Assembly (NCBI GenBank): GCA_964035545.1
Contig: OZ037766.1
Span: 600,501-664,500, forward strand
Direction: 5' to 3'
Source of the DNA: Bugula neritina
Lineage: Eukaryota > Bryozoa > Gymnolaemata > Cheilostomatida > Bugulidae
DNA length: 64,000 nt
A model generated the notes under the pieces. That model worked only from the letters and a program-made list of their open reading frames with translations. It did not search any database and was not told where the DNA came from. The translations under genes and the position numbers were made by a program. Shown here in pieces: positions 38,038 to 52,300 of the stretch (its first letter is position 1; each line of letters begins with the position of its first letter).

Positions 38038-38719
38038 ATATGTGTGTTATATGTGTGTGTTATATATGTGTGTTATATGTGTGTGTTATATGTGTGTGTT
38101 ATATGTGCGTGTTATATATGTGTGTTATATGTGTGTTATATATGTGTGTTATATGTGCGTGTTATATATGTGTGTTATATATGTGTGTTATATGTGCGTG
38201 TTATATATGTGTGTTATGTGTGTGTTATATGTGCGTGTTATATGTGGGTTAATTGTGTGTTATATATGTGTTATATGCATGTGTGTGTTATATGTGTGTG
38301 TTATATGTGTGTGTTATATATGTGTGTTATATGTGTGTTATATGTGTGTTATATGTGTGTGTTATATATGTGTGTGTTATATGTGTGTGTTATATGTGCG
38401 TGTTATATGTGTGTGTTATATGTGTGTTATATGTGCGTGTTATATGTGTGTGTTATATGTGTGTGTTATATATGTGTGTTATATGTGTGTGTTATATGTG
38501 TGTGTTATATGCGTGCATGTGGTAGTGTCAGGTGTGCGTGGTAGTGTCAGGTGTGTGTGGTAGTGTCAGGTGTGCTTACTTATACATGCAATAGTCAAGT
38601 CTTAAAATCTGCACTAAATTTCCTGTTGCTTCAGCTTCCACAACCTGAAGTTTCTCCAGGGAGTCACGGAAGATTCTAGTAATTTCTACTCCAACAAGTT
38701 TCACTGAAAGCCATGCAAA
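35792..38719 (-). CDS. Unrecognised gene, last two exons
   Basis: Exon 38580-38719 (acceptor ATTTCAG, donor GTAAGC) joins in phase with terminal exon 35792-35918 (acceptor CCTCCAG, stop TGA). Joined residues begin FAWLSVKLVGVEITRIFRDS, continue LQVVEAEATGNLVQILRLDY, and end VEARLLFSASFGK; about 88 residues are visible. The content is helical and amphipathic with normal codon use. I do not recognise the family. The exons were found because the frames stay open across both junctions and meet at a polyadenylation signal. Upstream exons were not located between 38720 and 42100. The intervening 2.66-kb intron contains two minisatellites. Confidence 0.6.
36130..36310. repeat. 15-bp minisatellite GTAGACTGAGAGTAT
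   Basis: About 11 copies with TA/TG and AGA/GGG variants, in the intron of the unrecognised minus-strand gene. Confidence 0.9.
36965..38515. repeat. Long (GTGTGTTATAT)n-type minisatellite
   Basis: About 1.55 kb of 12- to 15-bp units built from TGTGTGTTATATG and TATGTGCGTGTTATA, with a (TG)n core at 38001-38033. It is open in all three plus-strand frames (strings of CVCYMCVLYV), which explains the long false ORFs. It occupies over half of the intron and ends about 65 bp from the donor at 38579. Confidence 0.95.
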
Positions 38720-39124
38720 CTGAAATTATAATAAATAATTAACGCCATACAGCCTACACTGAAAGGCCCCCTGCTATTGCTTATGAGACAGCATTGAGTT
38801 TATAGTCTGCAAAATTGCAATATTGAATGATAATTACAATGACTACTGTTTAATATTACATTAGATGTGTTCTATGTTGAATTCTCTTCAAGGTTATTTC
38901 TACTGCAACAGTAAAATATATTCATTATTCAGAGTATTTGCAGCAGTGCAAAAGGTTTACCTACAAGCTATAGATATAAATGGTGGAAGTATTTGTTTAC
39001 TCAAACTGCTTACTTAATTATTAGTTCTTTGAAATACTATGAAGTTCCTGGAATATATTACAATATGATATTCATAAAAATGGGATGCTTAGAGCATTAT
39101 ATGTGCTATATACACCATACTATA

Positions 39125-39224
39125 TATTTCTTCATACTATACTATATATTTCTGCATACTATATATATATTATATGCATACTATAATATACTGTATATTT
39201 CTACATACTATATATTTCTACATA

Positions 39225-39321
<97 letters not shown>

Positions 39322-39374
39322 GCATACTATATACTATATACTGTATATTTCTACATACTATATATTTCTACATA

Positions 39375-39457
<83 letters not shown>

Positions 39458-39560
39458 GCATACTATAATATTCTGTATATTTCTACATATAGGCTACTAT
39501 ATATTTCTGCATACTGTACTGTATATTTACACATACCATAACGTATATTTCTGCATGCTA
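39125..39560. repeat. Compound repeat with two long (TA)n tracts
   Basis: (TA)n at about 39229-39315 and 39377-39452, each followed by a copy of a unit of about 60 bp (TTATATGCATACTATA, then CTGTATATTTCTACATACTA). The TA tracts are part of a larger tandem unit of about 145 bp. Confidence 0.9.
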
Positions 39561-42161
39561 TAGTATATATTTCTGTCTAGGGAGGTATACTAATATAATT
39601 ATCTTGATTAATGGGCATACCCTGGCTCATATTTGAATAGGTAATTTAGTTTGAGTATCTATATAATACATAGCATGCAACTGCCAAAGACTCAATGTAA
39701 ATAAAACACGGTATACAGTATATAGTATAATATAGTACATAGTATGACTGAATGAAGGCACATCTAAATATATTATCCTTGACCTTTTAAATAGATTATC
39801 CTTGACCTTTTAAATAATGAAGCTGATTTCCCGGAATGCAGATGACATTTTCTGGTGCAAATTTAATTGATGTGAAGATATTAGACTCTATAGTGTGCAG
39901 GCTATTTTACTAAATGTCTAACTTTCAACTTTATATGGAAACTCTGATTAAAGCTCCCTTAGCTGATAAAATCTGTGTCTTCTCATACCATCAGCTGAGC
40001 AAATGTGTGCTGAGATAGTAGTAAGCTTTAATAACGTTGTGATAAGTTATGGGCTAGTTTACTATAGGTAGAAAGGGGGTTGAAACCCACAACCTAAGTC
40101 TGTTATATAAAGCTGCACCATCTTTTCATGCACATAGATTCTAGTTTAGGTAACAGCTAACTAAATGTTATATTAAAAAGTTGGTCAAATGCTGTCAGCT
40201 TCAATGAACAGTATCCTTATAGAATTACTTATAAATTATTGACAAGTATTTGAATCGTCTTCCCACTTCTAACTTATTGAAGCTGAAGACAAAGCAGATG
40301 TAACTCAACCGGTATCAGGTGACCAGGGAGAGGGAAGTAAATCAATACCAATATTTGAGTTTGAGTGCAAAGTAGGACTCGGAAGTGATACGCTCGCTAT
40401 TGTATTGCACACTGCCTCGTTTCCTGTAGAGACGGAATGCTAGAAATTAATATTGCAGTTTGAATGTGAAACACTTGAGTGTATCATAAAGCACTGCCCT
40501 TATCAGCTGCGAACAGGTTACCTTGCGCATGCATACTCTACCTGGACAGATATTTTAACCCTACAGTCTGAGTGACCATTATGTTGGTGACCGATTTTTT
40601 TACAGTGAGTGATAAGCTGTGAAATGGTACTGCAGTTGCTGGGGTATTATATACTCTCCTAGCCCTTTCAATCTATTATTAGAACACTATAAACAGTTAT
40701 TGCTACTCTGATATTACTATCTAAAGCTGAGATGCGTGCAAAATCTTGTGTCATCTTCGGGTCAACCTCTAAACTCGAAGTTTATCTTTCAAGTTTCAAT
40801 AGAAAAATATATTTACTCAACATACTTAATGGATGCAAAATAGACAGCAGTCTAAATTATTTTCACTCTAATATAAACCAAAGTTCAGGATTCGTTTATT
40901 TGCTGATTTAATTTGATTAGCATGTCTTATGATAGTTACTGTGTATGTTTACAAATAAGATTACAAAATATTGTGAAATGATAACTCCCAATTAGCAGCA
41001 AAACTTTCAGAATAAAAAGAGGAAGCTGTGAAAAAATTGGAAAAATAGCTTTAAAAGATTTAAATTGAGAAATTTTTATTGCAAATGCAACTTTAAAAAA
41101 CTGCATTTCAACATTTTGTATCATACCAACTTATGTGTCATACCAACTTATGTGTCATACCAACTTATGTGTCATACCGACTTTTGTCAGGTTTATCTAG
41201 TTTAAACAAAAAAATCTGTATGGTCCAAAATGATGGCTGAAATAAAAATCTCACTATTTGCCTAAGTCGAAAAATAACTAAACTTAATTTTTATTTTAAC
41301 TTTTAAGTTCTTCTAAGAATTGACGGCCATATACTTATTTCAGAATAAAGTTGTTAAGCTTTCAGTATAATTATTCACTGCAGTTCAAACGGTATTTTGA
41401 GCAGCTGCTACTAACAAGTAGTTGTCAAGTTGTAAGACAATATTTCAGTGAGTTTAGAGAATCGGTAGCTGCTAGAGAAAAGACAACTTCTAATTAAGAG
41501 GTTTATGTATGTTTAACTGCCTACACAGTAGTTGTACATAATTCAGGTGTAACATTTAGCTGAAACATCAGTAAACTGAAACTAGATTAATTATCTTCAT
41601 CAAAAAGTAAGAAGCTTTAAATTAAAGGAAGCCAACTCAGCTATAAGAATGTTATAATTTTATACAACTTTATTTTTAGCAGTTTGGGGGAGATTTTTTT
41701 TCAATTGACCTTCTTGTTATGATTTTTATTGCTTGTTTGAAAAGGAAATATAAATAAAGATACAGCTATGCTATCAAACAGGCATGCATGTTTTACACTA
41801 ACACAATCATAAAGATAAACAAAAAATGTATGGAATCTAATGTTTGTTTAATGTTTAGGACTACAGGTGTTGTGTGGTAGCTTAGCAACAGCAAGCAAAT
41901 TCTAGTTGTACCTAATCATAGTAGCTGCAGATTAGGATAGCCTAAGAGCTAGTCATAAGACCTGTTGAACTTCAATATACAGCATCTAACAATCTGTAGG
42001 AGCTCATGCTTAACACTTGAAAGATTATTATTAAAGCACTTTAGGCTATAGAATTATAACAAAGGTTGTAATTAGATGAATGAATTCACTGCATAGACTG
42101 TAGACTGGTACACTCTACTATGACTTGCGTGAGCTTAAGGCAGCACTGAGTGACATTCAAT
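39561..42161. other. No gene supported
   Basis: AT-rich. A threefold TCATACCAACTTATGTG repeat lies at 41122-41180. One possible exon at about 40330-40427 was considered but not supported by phase. Confidence 0.4.
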
Positions 42162-43867
42162 ATGGCTGCTGCCGCACGTAGAAGGAGAGAGGAGAGTCCA
42201 GTAGGTAGTGTAGTGGCTACTTACCTCAGATCTGCAGCTAAAAGGTATACCCCAGGGTATATAGCATATACAGCATATAGTATAGCTAGGGGAGAGGGAG
42301 TGTATAGTATATATACTACACATTATTATGTAGTAGTAGTACTAGTAGTAGCAGTAGCAGTAGTAGCAGTAGCAGCAGTAGTAGCAGCAGCAGTAGCAGT
42401 AATATTGGTAATATATGTAAGCTAGGATTGCAGCAGAGGTGTGACAGTCCCTATAAGTTATCGTATATTTACTCTAACCATGTCATGATATATAGGACTG
42501 TTGAAAGACTACAATTCCATCTTTTTGGTCTAACATTTACATACCACTCTAATAGTACATATGATATATTATTATATTTTCTGGTATATATAATATATAA
42601 TCAAATAATACATATCTGTTATAATAATATATTATATATATGTTCATAATAAAATTATATATGTATTGCATATATTATAATATTATACATAATTGTATAT
42701 ATATGTATGTTGTAGTGTATTGTATGTTGTAATATAATGTAATTGTTGTTGAAATTGCAGTATATAGTATATCCCATACACAAGTATATATTATATTTTT
42801 ACATGTAGTATTATATATACAATGCAAAATAATATAATATAATATAATGTATTATATATAATACAATGTTATAATATGGTAGTAAGATTTAACAAAGTCA
42901 TACAATCCAATTGACAGCTCTACACGTAGAATGGAAGATGAGGATGAACTGAAGTCAGAATCTCGTCTTCTCTATCCCACAGAGTCCGACCCCACAGGGG
43001 TGGATTCGGATGAGGACCAGGAGCTGCAGAGTAGTGGGGCACGCTACCTGTTCCCTATCAGGTAGGGGACGTATGTGGCAACACCCGTCCTGCATGCTAT
43101 TTCCACTCAGAAGTTCTATGTCTAATTCTGTATAACACATATGATATACAGTATGATATAAAATATATTAATTTAGAGTTTAAGATCCTTATTTAAACTT
43201 TTTGCTAAGCTAATGAAGAACAAATGAAGGCATTAATAAGGGCATTTCCTCTTTTGATGCAAGTTTTTGTTGATGAAAGTAATTTAGAAACAAAGAAATT
43301 ATAATTTATTTGCATTCAAATGTCCAATTATTTGATTAACAGTAAATTTGTTTGAAGTAATAGAACAAAATTTTCACTCTGCCCGTTACTTTCAGTGCCT
43401 TTGACCCAGAAGGAGAGACTGACTTTGCTGACAAGGATATAGTCAGAGATTCTATCATACATGACATAGTAACATCTCTAATCAGAAGGGCAGTATCCAA
43501 GGCTAATAGCTCCAACACCGACATTATCAACCTACAAGTGAAGCAGCCATTACTGTCACGTGATGACATCATCAAAGAAGCTTTGAATGAAGCTAAGATT
43601 ACCTACAAACGGCCTTCAAAAGGAAGGCTAAATTCTCGACCAATAATTCCTCCAATCAAACCAGTTGACGATCCCGACATACGAGAATTGATACGGAAAG
43701 GAAAATCTCAGGGATATTCAGAGGCGGCCATGTTGAAGACAAAAAGAGAGAATGAAATAAGACGTCTCCTTGTACCAAGCAAAGAAGAGGCGGACACAGT
43801 TGAGTTGTGGAGGTTGGAGGAGAAATATAGGTCATCTATAAACAGATTACAGGGCTACACAACGTAA
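42162..43867 (+). CDS. Unrecognised three-exon protein, 228 residues
   Basis: Exons 42162-42244, 42930-43061 and 43396-43867 join in phase with GT-AG borders. The start ATG is in good context (CAATATGGC) and opens MAAAARRRREESPVGSVVAT. Exon 2 is acidic (MEDEDELKSESRLLYPTESD, VDSDEDQEL). Exon 3 has two helical segments: a DKDIVRDSIIHDIVTSLIRR stretch and a charged C-terminal coiled-coil-like region (KTKRENEIRRLLVPSKEEAD, ELWRLEEKYRSSINRL). There is no signal peptide, TM segment or catalytic motif, so it is probably an intracellular protein. I do not recognise the family. AATAAA follows the stop by about 100 bases. An alternative start is the in-frame ATG opening exon 2. Confidence 0.8.
42328..42403. 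repeat. (AGT/AGC)n trinucleotide repeat
   Basis: About 25 triplets mixing GTA and GCA registers, in the first intron of the unrecognised plus-strand gene. Confidence 0.9.
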
Positions 43868-43965
43868 CTCACTCTAACACTTCCTGTACATACAGCTTCA
43901 GTTTAGTTAGCAGCGGTTTTCACTATATATTCTATGATGTATTGTAAAACATTTATTGACTTTTT

Positions 43966-43971
43966 AATAAA
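43966..43971 (+). terminator. Poly(A) signal AATAAA
   Basis: About 100 bases after the stop codon of the 228-residue protein; overlapping AATAAATAAAA gives a double signal. Confidence 0.7.
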
Positions 43972-46361
43972 TAAAATCTATTATATAAATACTGTATATA
44001 TATATGCACACGCACAGCTCTAGATGTGACACCATGTGACCATGATGTAATAACAAAGCTATTCCTATGCAATGCCTCAATGAAATCTAGTCTCTCTGTA
44101 GAAAGATATCACTTTGTTCAAAAGTTGGACATTTTGTAGAACCATGAATTACTTATATATGTATATTATTGTATATTTTGGTAATTTACACAGTTTTACT
44201 ATATATTTTTGTAATAAAATGCATATCTATGTGCAAATTAATTGTGTTTGTATTAATGAAATGTAAAATCTCCAATAAACTCTGAAAGCTTCTATAAATT
44301 CTATAACTATAAGAAGACAACTTCTCACTGCTTTGAGTACCTTTAGTTTTACTAAATACTGTAGAAGTTATGCTAAAACAGTAATTAATTAACCTAAAAC
44401 TTTTTAACTATAAGAGTTGTAATCTTGTAAACGTGATTAAAAAATTTGACTTGCATGTTGCAAAATATAAAAATAGTATCTGAAAAATTAGACATTGTAT
44501 TATAACTAGCTTTAAGCTACTATATTGCTTTATATTGCTATATATGGTATGATTTGTTAACAGCCCTCTTTTACAATAAATTCAACAAGAGCTTTCAATG
44601 AGGTACACCATGCATGCAGTGACTAAAATATAAGAACAGCTTCCTAGTCAAAATCTATTAAAATAATGTTGAATACAACTGAAATCAGTTTGTAATATAT
44701 TACGTATATATGTGTCACACCCAACAAATTTAGTAATATTCAGTTTCACAACCTTTGAATACATTGCCTGTACTTAGATAGTTGAATGGAGTTGTACTCC
44801 CTATTTGTTTGTAAGAAATGTTTTATATAATCATGTTTGCACACCTGCATAACTATTACATACATATTAGCTCCTTTAACAAAGTGTCAGATATAACTTC
44901 AACATAGAAGATATAGCAAAGTTAAAATAAGAACATTTGTACAACTTCACACAGTAACTATAACTACTATGACTATATCTATAGCATACCTATCTATAGT
45001 ATAGCATAACTATCTATAGTATAATAGAACTATCTATAGTATAACTATCTATAGTATAACTATCTATAGTATAACTATCTATAGTATAACTATCTATAGT
45101 ATAACTATCTATAGTATAACTATCTATAGTATAACTATCTATAGTATAACTATCTATAGTATAACTATCTATAGTATAACTATCTGTAGTATAACTATCT
45201 ATAGTATAACTATCTATAGTATAACTATCTATAGTATAACTATCTATAGTATAACTATCTGTAGTATAACTATCTATAGTAGAACTATCTATAGTACCTA
45301 TAGAACTATCTATAGCTGCTAGGAAAGCTGTAGGTCAATTATGAGAGTAGAAAGCGAAGAATTTCCTTTCTTCAGTAATTAGAGTTAATGTTATCAAGTG
45401 GCGAAATTAATTGGCTTATATTGAATTAATATATTTAATGTGAGTAGGTATTGAGAAGCATTATTGTATGCTGGCATCGGCAGCTCTCTCTGTCTAAGAT
45501 AAAGTCAGCAATTCATACAAGTAGTTTCTTGAACTTTTCTGCCGAGCTGAATGCATTTTTGGTACAAGAAGGAAATGGCTAAAGGATTGTAGATGTAAGC
45601 TGCACTGTATAGTAAGTATATAGTCAAACTTTATCAAGCTCTACTAACATATACAATATACATGTATATGTCCATGTTTAAAATATATCTCAATCACAAG
45701 TATTTTATAGTTGAAACCTTTGCAGTCAGCTTGCTACATACGTGTGCTGTAACATCACTGTAAGGGAAGTCTGGTGTCATTACTTGAGTCACTTGTGGAA
45801 CTTACCGGAACATAGCTATTTTCAAGGGCAAAGTTTTTACTGCATAACAGAGGTCGTGTGCTGAAGGAGTTGTTGAAACATTTACCTGCTGGCAAGTGAG
45901 ATTTAGGATAGTATTGTGAGTTATAATATATAACAGCAGTATAACTGGGAGAGGGTGTCAAATTGATAAAGAATTAGTTAATGTCATAATATATATTTTA
46001 CTTCATAAAAGCAGAAGAACGTCGACTCAGACTCCGCAAGGGAAATTAGACGACAGTCCAAAAACGTGCAGTCATTGACAGCTATGAGCTATTCCGTCTT
46101 TCTACTGTCTAATAAATCTAAAAATAACCTATTAGCTTAATATTTCTGACTAAATAGCTACTACTAGTGTTTTCCCAAGCTATTAAATAAATAAATCGTA
46201 GCTAATTTATTTCAGGAATATAACCTTTTGTCCAGGACTACTTGAGCTATGAATCGCTCAAACTACGTCCAGTACACACACTCATGTGTAACAGTTAGTA
46301 ACTTTTATTTAATGCAGGTGGCGTATTAAGGAACTGAAAGTAAATCAAGAAACTCAACACT
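43972..46361. other. No gene supported; holds one 15-bp array
   Basis: Intergenic between two plus-strand genes. A 15-bp TATCTATAGTATAAC array fills 44965-45300. The 3' part should contain the promoter of the NETO-like gene, but no TATA box can be placed with confidence. Confidence 0.45.
44965..45300. repeat. 15-bp minisatellite TATCTATAGTATAAC
   Basis: About 20 nearly perfect copies; three have TATCTG, and the first and last few are diverged. Confidence 0.95.
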
Positions 46362-49300
46362 ATGGAAGCTTTTATTTTACTGGTGGTGTTAGGAATGACT
46401 TATCTGGCACACTTTGCAGGTGAGCAAAAACCTCTGCAGGTGATGTTGACACATACTATAAAGTACTGATGCACTTTGCAGTTATATGATTAATTTATAT
46501 CTATAATATCTATATATATGGTAGGAAATGTAAACTTAGCTTTTGGTTGACTAAGCCACATATTATTAATTCAAGAATGGCTATTACAATGTGGGTATAT
46601 ATAACAGATACTACATGGTAGAATTACCAGTTAAGTAACCTTCATATATGTAGTCTATGGTATCTACAACTTTATTATAATTTGAAGAACTTAACTGCCA
46701 TATGTCAAAGTGGTAAAATTTAGCAGATTATGCGGGTACTAATACATCACACTATTAGATTATCTCTGGAAGGGAAGGATGAATAGGTTAACAAAGAACG
46801 CACTATACACTACACAACATACGCTACACTACAGAATAGGCTATATAAACTACGCAATACACTATACACTACAGAACACACTATACACTACTCAACACAC
46901 TCTACACTACAGTACATATTTTAGTGTATCAATTCACAAGCTGTTTTAGCAAGAACAGTTAGAGTTACATAAATAAAAAATAGTATTTCTGCCAGGTGGG
47001 GTAAAATCTCAAATAGTACCTGCCAATCTAGCTTTGTAGGAAATACAACTATTTAGTCCCCTTTTCCCAGACCTATAATGTAACTAATGGGGGATAACTC
47101 TACTAAACAAGTAAGTTAGTGGGCTTAGTTCCCCTGAATGAAAATTAGCTTTTTTTACCTGCATGTAACTCAAGTTATATATGGGTGGGCTAAAATATAG
47201 CCATTAGGCTACTAAATCAGGAGCAGGCAACTTTCATTTAATACAATAATCCTGAGCTATAGAATAATAAAAGTTGACTAGTGAAATAGATTTCTTTTTA
47301 ATTATATAATCAGTTTAATAAAATGCATTTTAGTGAAATTTTTAAACTTATTCTTTGTTGAGAGTTAAGTATTATGCTGTCCTACACGCATAATGCGAAT
47401 GAATGCCCCGTACGGATTATTTGTGGTTTGCATTAACTTATAGTTGCGGTTTCATTCGATGTAACTGTTTCCATTAGCCGAATGAAAAAATCCATTCGCA
47501 TATTGCGATAATGGAAACGCAGTGCTATATATTCTATGAGTCATAAAATGCTATTAGATTTGTTAAGAGTAACTTTTCATGTTTATTTAGCCAATTAATC
47601 ATCACCAGCTTCTACTCAACTTATACCTTCAAAAGAGAGAGAATGAATTACTCTATAAGTCTAACCCATTTGAGTCTGGAGCTCTTTTTAGGGTATCTTT
47701 ACTAGCTGCTTAAGTACGACCATGCCTTGGCTAGACAAACTTGACACAGTTATTGAATATAAACAGTGTATACATAATATGAGCATTACCGCGGGGTTGT
47801 CTTACCTTGTTACTGTGAAGTTTGTATTACCTTGTAGTGTCTCACCAGCCCATTGAGTTCCCTCTCCCCCAACAGCCTATTATAGACGTGAGGAAGTACA
47901 GGTCACTAGATGACTTGGCCAACATACCTTCTGCCTGCTACCCTTTCGTATACGACTTTAATGATGGAACTCTTTCCAGTCAAATGGCGCATAGAGCCAC
48001 ATATCAGCCCAACTTAAAATGTGTGAGAGTAATAAAGGGTAAGATTCTGTACAGAACTTTAGCTAGAAATTAGGTATATTTGTCTGGTTTACATGCATTT
48101 TGTTTGAAATTATTTTAACAGTTTTGTAGTAAGTTACAAAAACTTTTGCAATTGTGTTTTATGCAACAAAAACGTGCACACGAACACGCTGGCACACATG
48201 TGCACACATATATATAGGTTTCAGACAAATCACATATAAATCATATATATAGATTAAATGCAAATTATACATATTATAACTCATATAAGAATCATATACA
48301 AGTTATATACAGTTTATTTTGTTAGCTAAACCAGGATTTAGAGCAAGTATAACATTCAAAGATGGCTACAGCATAGAAAAATCGAAAGACTGTAAATATG
48401 ACTCGCTGACAATACAGGATGGCCCCTTTCTCTTCTCACCAGTCATCAAGAAGTTATGTGGCAGCGGCGCTGCCGGGACGACCATAACAACGACAGGAAC
48501 CTACATGCGACTCGTATTTTATACCGATGATGTCATCGAGAAAGCGGGATTTTCCCTCCAGTTTAATGAATCTGTTCCTGCAATCTGTGAGTTTAACTGT
48601 CAACTAGCAACTAGCAACTGTCAACTATAAGCAACTGTCAACTAGCAATTGTCAACTATAGTAACTAGCAATTGTCAATTGTCAACTAGTAACTGTCAAC
48701 TAGCAACTGCCAACTAGCAACTGTCAACTATAGCAACTTGTAACTTAATTATAGCAATTAGCAACTGTCAATTAGCAACTTTCAACTATAGCAACTGTCA
48801 ACTAGCAACTGGCAACTAGCAACTGACAACTAGCAACTGTGAACTAGTAACTATAGCAACTGTGAACTAGTAACTTTCAATTGTCAAACTAACTATATAT
48901 ATATTTTGAATATATTCCAAATAAGTTATATAGATATCTAACATAGGTATATAAAATTATGCAGATTTAATATTTAAATATGACATATATAGATATAGCA
49001 TATATAAACACAATATTTTGAGTAATACATATGATCGTGTAAGCGCGAGCACGTTTATTATGTTAATATATAATTAAGTGGATAAATATAACATATTATA
49101 AATAAAACATACATATAAAATAAATTGAAAAAAATTTAAAAACATTATATATTGTTTGTATATAAATAGAACATTTATAGTACTGAAACACACAAACAAG
49201 GCACAAATTTAAGCAGTTTGAAAGTTGCATATATAGATGTAAACTACGTGCTGTTATTATTATAGCAAATACAGAAGTGAAAGAAGAATGCTGTAGTGGT

Positions 49301-52300
49301 AAGTATCAGTCCTTTACCAAGTGTGTATATTATATGCTTCAATTTCTTTTACCATCTGACAATATTTATATCACTATAGAAAGTTTGGTTTAGTTTGCTT
49401 GACGATATTATTATGTTAATTAGAAAAGTATTACTTTATAATGAAAGTGTGTTGTGAGCTATACAGAATTCAGTCTTCCTAAATGTGATAAATAATTATT
49501 TTTAGACATGATAATATGTTTATAACACATAATATTTATAGGATTGAGTTTATTACATATATACTCTGGTTAAGGCACTCTTTGAGAACATCAATACGAC
49601 TATTTGCAGCCTGCTACTACAACATCAGTTTCACCGGAGAGAAGAGAGTGGAGATCTCAGAGGCTGCTGTTAGAAACTTCTACAATCAGAGTAGAGAGAT
49701 CGAGCATATCGACTGCGTGTGGGACATCTCTAGTGACGATGGCAAGAATGTGAGTACAGTCAGCCACATGACTGATCATGTGACTAGTCACGTGACTCAC
49801 CTTGTAACTAGTCATGTTGCGATTGGTCAGTTAGTTTGCTTTGCTAGTTGCTATGATTACAATGTATCAGATCATTAAGTTAAAGTTTATACAAGTGATA
49901 TTATTTAGTAATAGGGTGTTTCAAATTTTATTCTTACCAGGACATATGCTAATATAGATCTTTATTAATTCTTATTTCTCCTGTACACAAACTGTACAGG
50001 GCTACATTTACAAGCAGTTAATATACAGCAATAAAACCTGACTTATAGTCACAGTTCTACCGCATACTTAGACTAAGAGCTCTCTACTTTTAGATATGGT
50101 TGTGGGTGGAAGATGGCTCCACCCACCCAGCAATTAGCAGCTGCTCTGACAGAACTATAGAAATATTCTCAGCAGAAAACAGGTAGCAACTGTGAATACA
50201 TAGACACGCATGCACACGCACGCACGCACGCACGCATGCACACATGCACGCACGCATGCACGCACATACGCGCGCACGCACGCGCACACACACACATATA
50301 CACACACACATGCACGCACGCACACACATAAACCTCCTATGTTAAAGGTATACATAATGACATCACAGACAGATGCAGTATAATTATCAATAAATCTTTG
50401 TAGTAGTATATTAAAAATGTATTTATAGATTTATAGATTTATAGCCTCGTCAAATGAAAATGTGCAATTTTATACGGTTTTATATTTCTTGTTGACTCTT
50501 GTTATTAAAACTTTTAGACTGTCGGAGGATTTCCAGCCCATGGCAACAGGAAGCAGTCCCTGCTATCTCATCCGACGGAAACTCTTCCCGGAAATCGGTT
50601 CTCCTAGAATCCTGTTGCACGTGAGAAGTGTTGGTAGAGAGTCTATGCCGATGATCAGAATAAACTTTACTTCCTACATTGAGCCTAACCCTGTACCAGG
50701 TTGTGATTTGCTGGTCTTATTATATAACTCTCTAACTTACTGCAAGTATGAAAGATAACGTCTGCCTAGGAGTGTAATTTAGTTTTGCACAACTCGCTGT
50801 TGGTCCGAATGATACCGATGTTGAAATTGAGTTATACTTTTAGTTTATGAGGCTCTGCTTTGCTGCCTGTAGAGAATCTGTGTAATGGCTCATCAAAGTT
50901 TACGTGTGAAGATGGGAGATTGTGTCTAGACATGGACCTGGTCTGCAATGGCCGCTACAACTGCCCAGATGGAGATGACGAATCTGAAGAGGCTTGCAAA
51001 CAGAAGAGTAAGATATACTTTGATTAGTATAAGTTGTAGGATATATAGTAGCATTTTATTCTGAAGCTTAAAATATATTTATTTTATTGAGTTTAAATTA
51101 AACTAAACATAGATAAAAGCATCAAACTTTGTTTAATAACAGCTGATAGGCTAAACTTTGGTTAGCATAGAGCATTTGAAAACAGGGTTCTTATCTTTTG
51201 ACCTTCAATTGTGATATTTTTTCTGCAGTCTAATAAATTATGTTTTAATATTTTTTTCTACATGTTGATTCGATTTGATTATTAGTTCATATCAAATTGT
51301 ATTACTCGTGTATAAACTTTGTTGAATCAAGGTAGAACTTTGAGGCCTTTAATAAAGCTGCTAAATTTTTTGCCTGAGAAAAGGTTTTAAAGGAGAATTA
51401 AGTCAAGCAGAATGATATGATTCTTATTGCTTTGCTATTGAACGCCTGGACGTTTCAACTAATGTTTACTAACTCTGATTAAATAAAGTGTATGTTTTAG
51501 GCACTGATGGTAGGTATTACTATTTTAGTTTGGTTGTAAGCATGGTTTCATACACTAGCATCATTATGTCTGTTTAAAGGTATCACTATAATCATTTGAC
51601 CGAGGAAAGCCGTAGCTATAATTGCTATAGAAAAGTGAAATTAAATAGGAAAATATCTGGAAATTCTGCACATATAAAACTTTATGCAGGAGATTGTACT
51701 TGTAGCTTTCTAATAATATTTATTGATCCAACGCCAATTTCTAACAAATTTAAATAATCAGTTTTATATTGTCAAATTCATTATTTGTACTAAATGATTA
51801 GGAAGTTTTATTTGAAAAAAGTATTATCAAATTTATAAAATTAGTAAAAGGCAAGTACGCATTTAGTTGGTTTTATGTACAGAAAAAATTATAAATTTAT
51901 GTAAGCTTTAAAATCAGTTATACCAACATTGGTTAAATAAGTTTAAATTTTACATAGTTTCTTTTCATTGGGTTGATCATAGCATAGTTATTGCCTACTT
52001 GCAACAATTGCTTGCATTTTATATTGCTGTGAAATTTATTTTTTTTACAGGAATGCTAAACTGCATTTACAGCATTTTTAACTTCTTTATGTCACAATTT
52101 CCCTGCTCTAACCTCTTGAGTATTTTGCTTACTTTTAAATAGAAATTTCACTTTATAAATAATAATAAATATTTTACCTTACTAAAAGCATAAGAGATAT
52201 GTGGTTGTTTTTTAGTGCTTTTAGAAGAGTTTTGCATTTAAATAATACAATGAAGAAATTATGCAGGTAAATGTTTTATAGACGAAATTCTAATAACCAA

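Noticed and set aside
36890-38563. Three plus-strand frames of CVLYMCVI repeats up to 557 codons
   Set aside because: Low-complexity translation of a TG/TATA minisatellite inside an intron of a minus-strand gene.
40330-40427. Possible minus-strand exon for the unrecognised gene
   Set aside because: Has an acceptor-like edge and a short open frame, but its phase does not meet the exon at 38580-38719 and the plus strand is equally open.
47386-47520. Imperfect inverted repeat around GCATAATGCGAATGAA
   Set aside because: Arms are short and mismatched; no target duplication; not enough to call an element.
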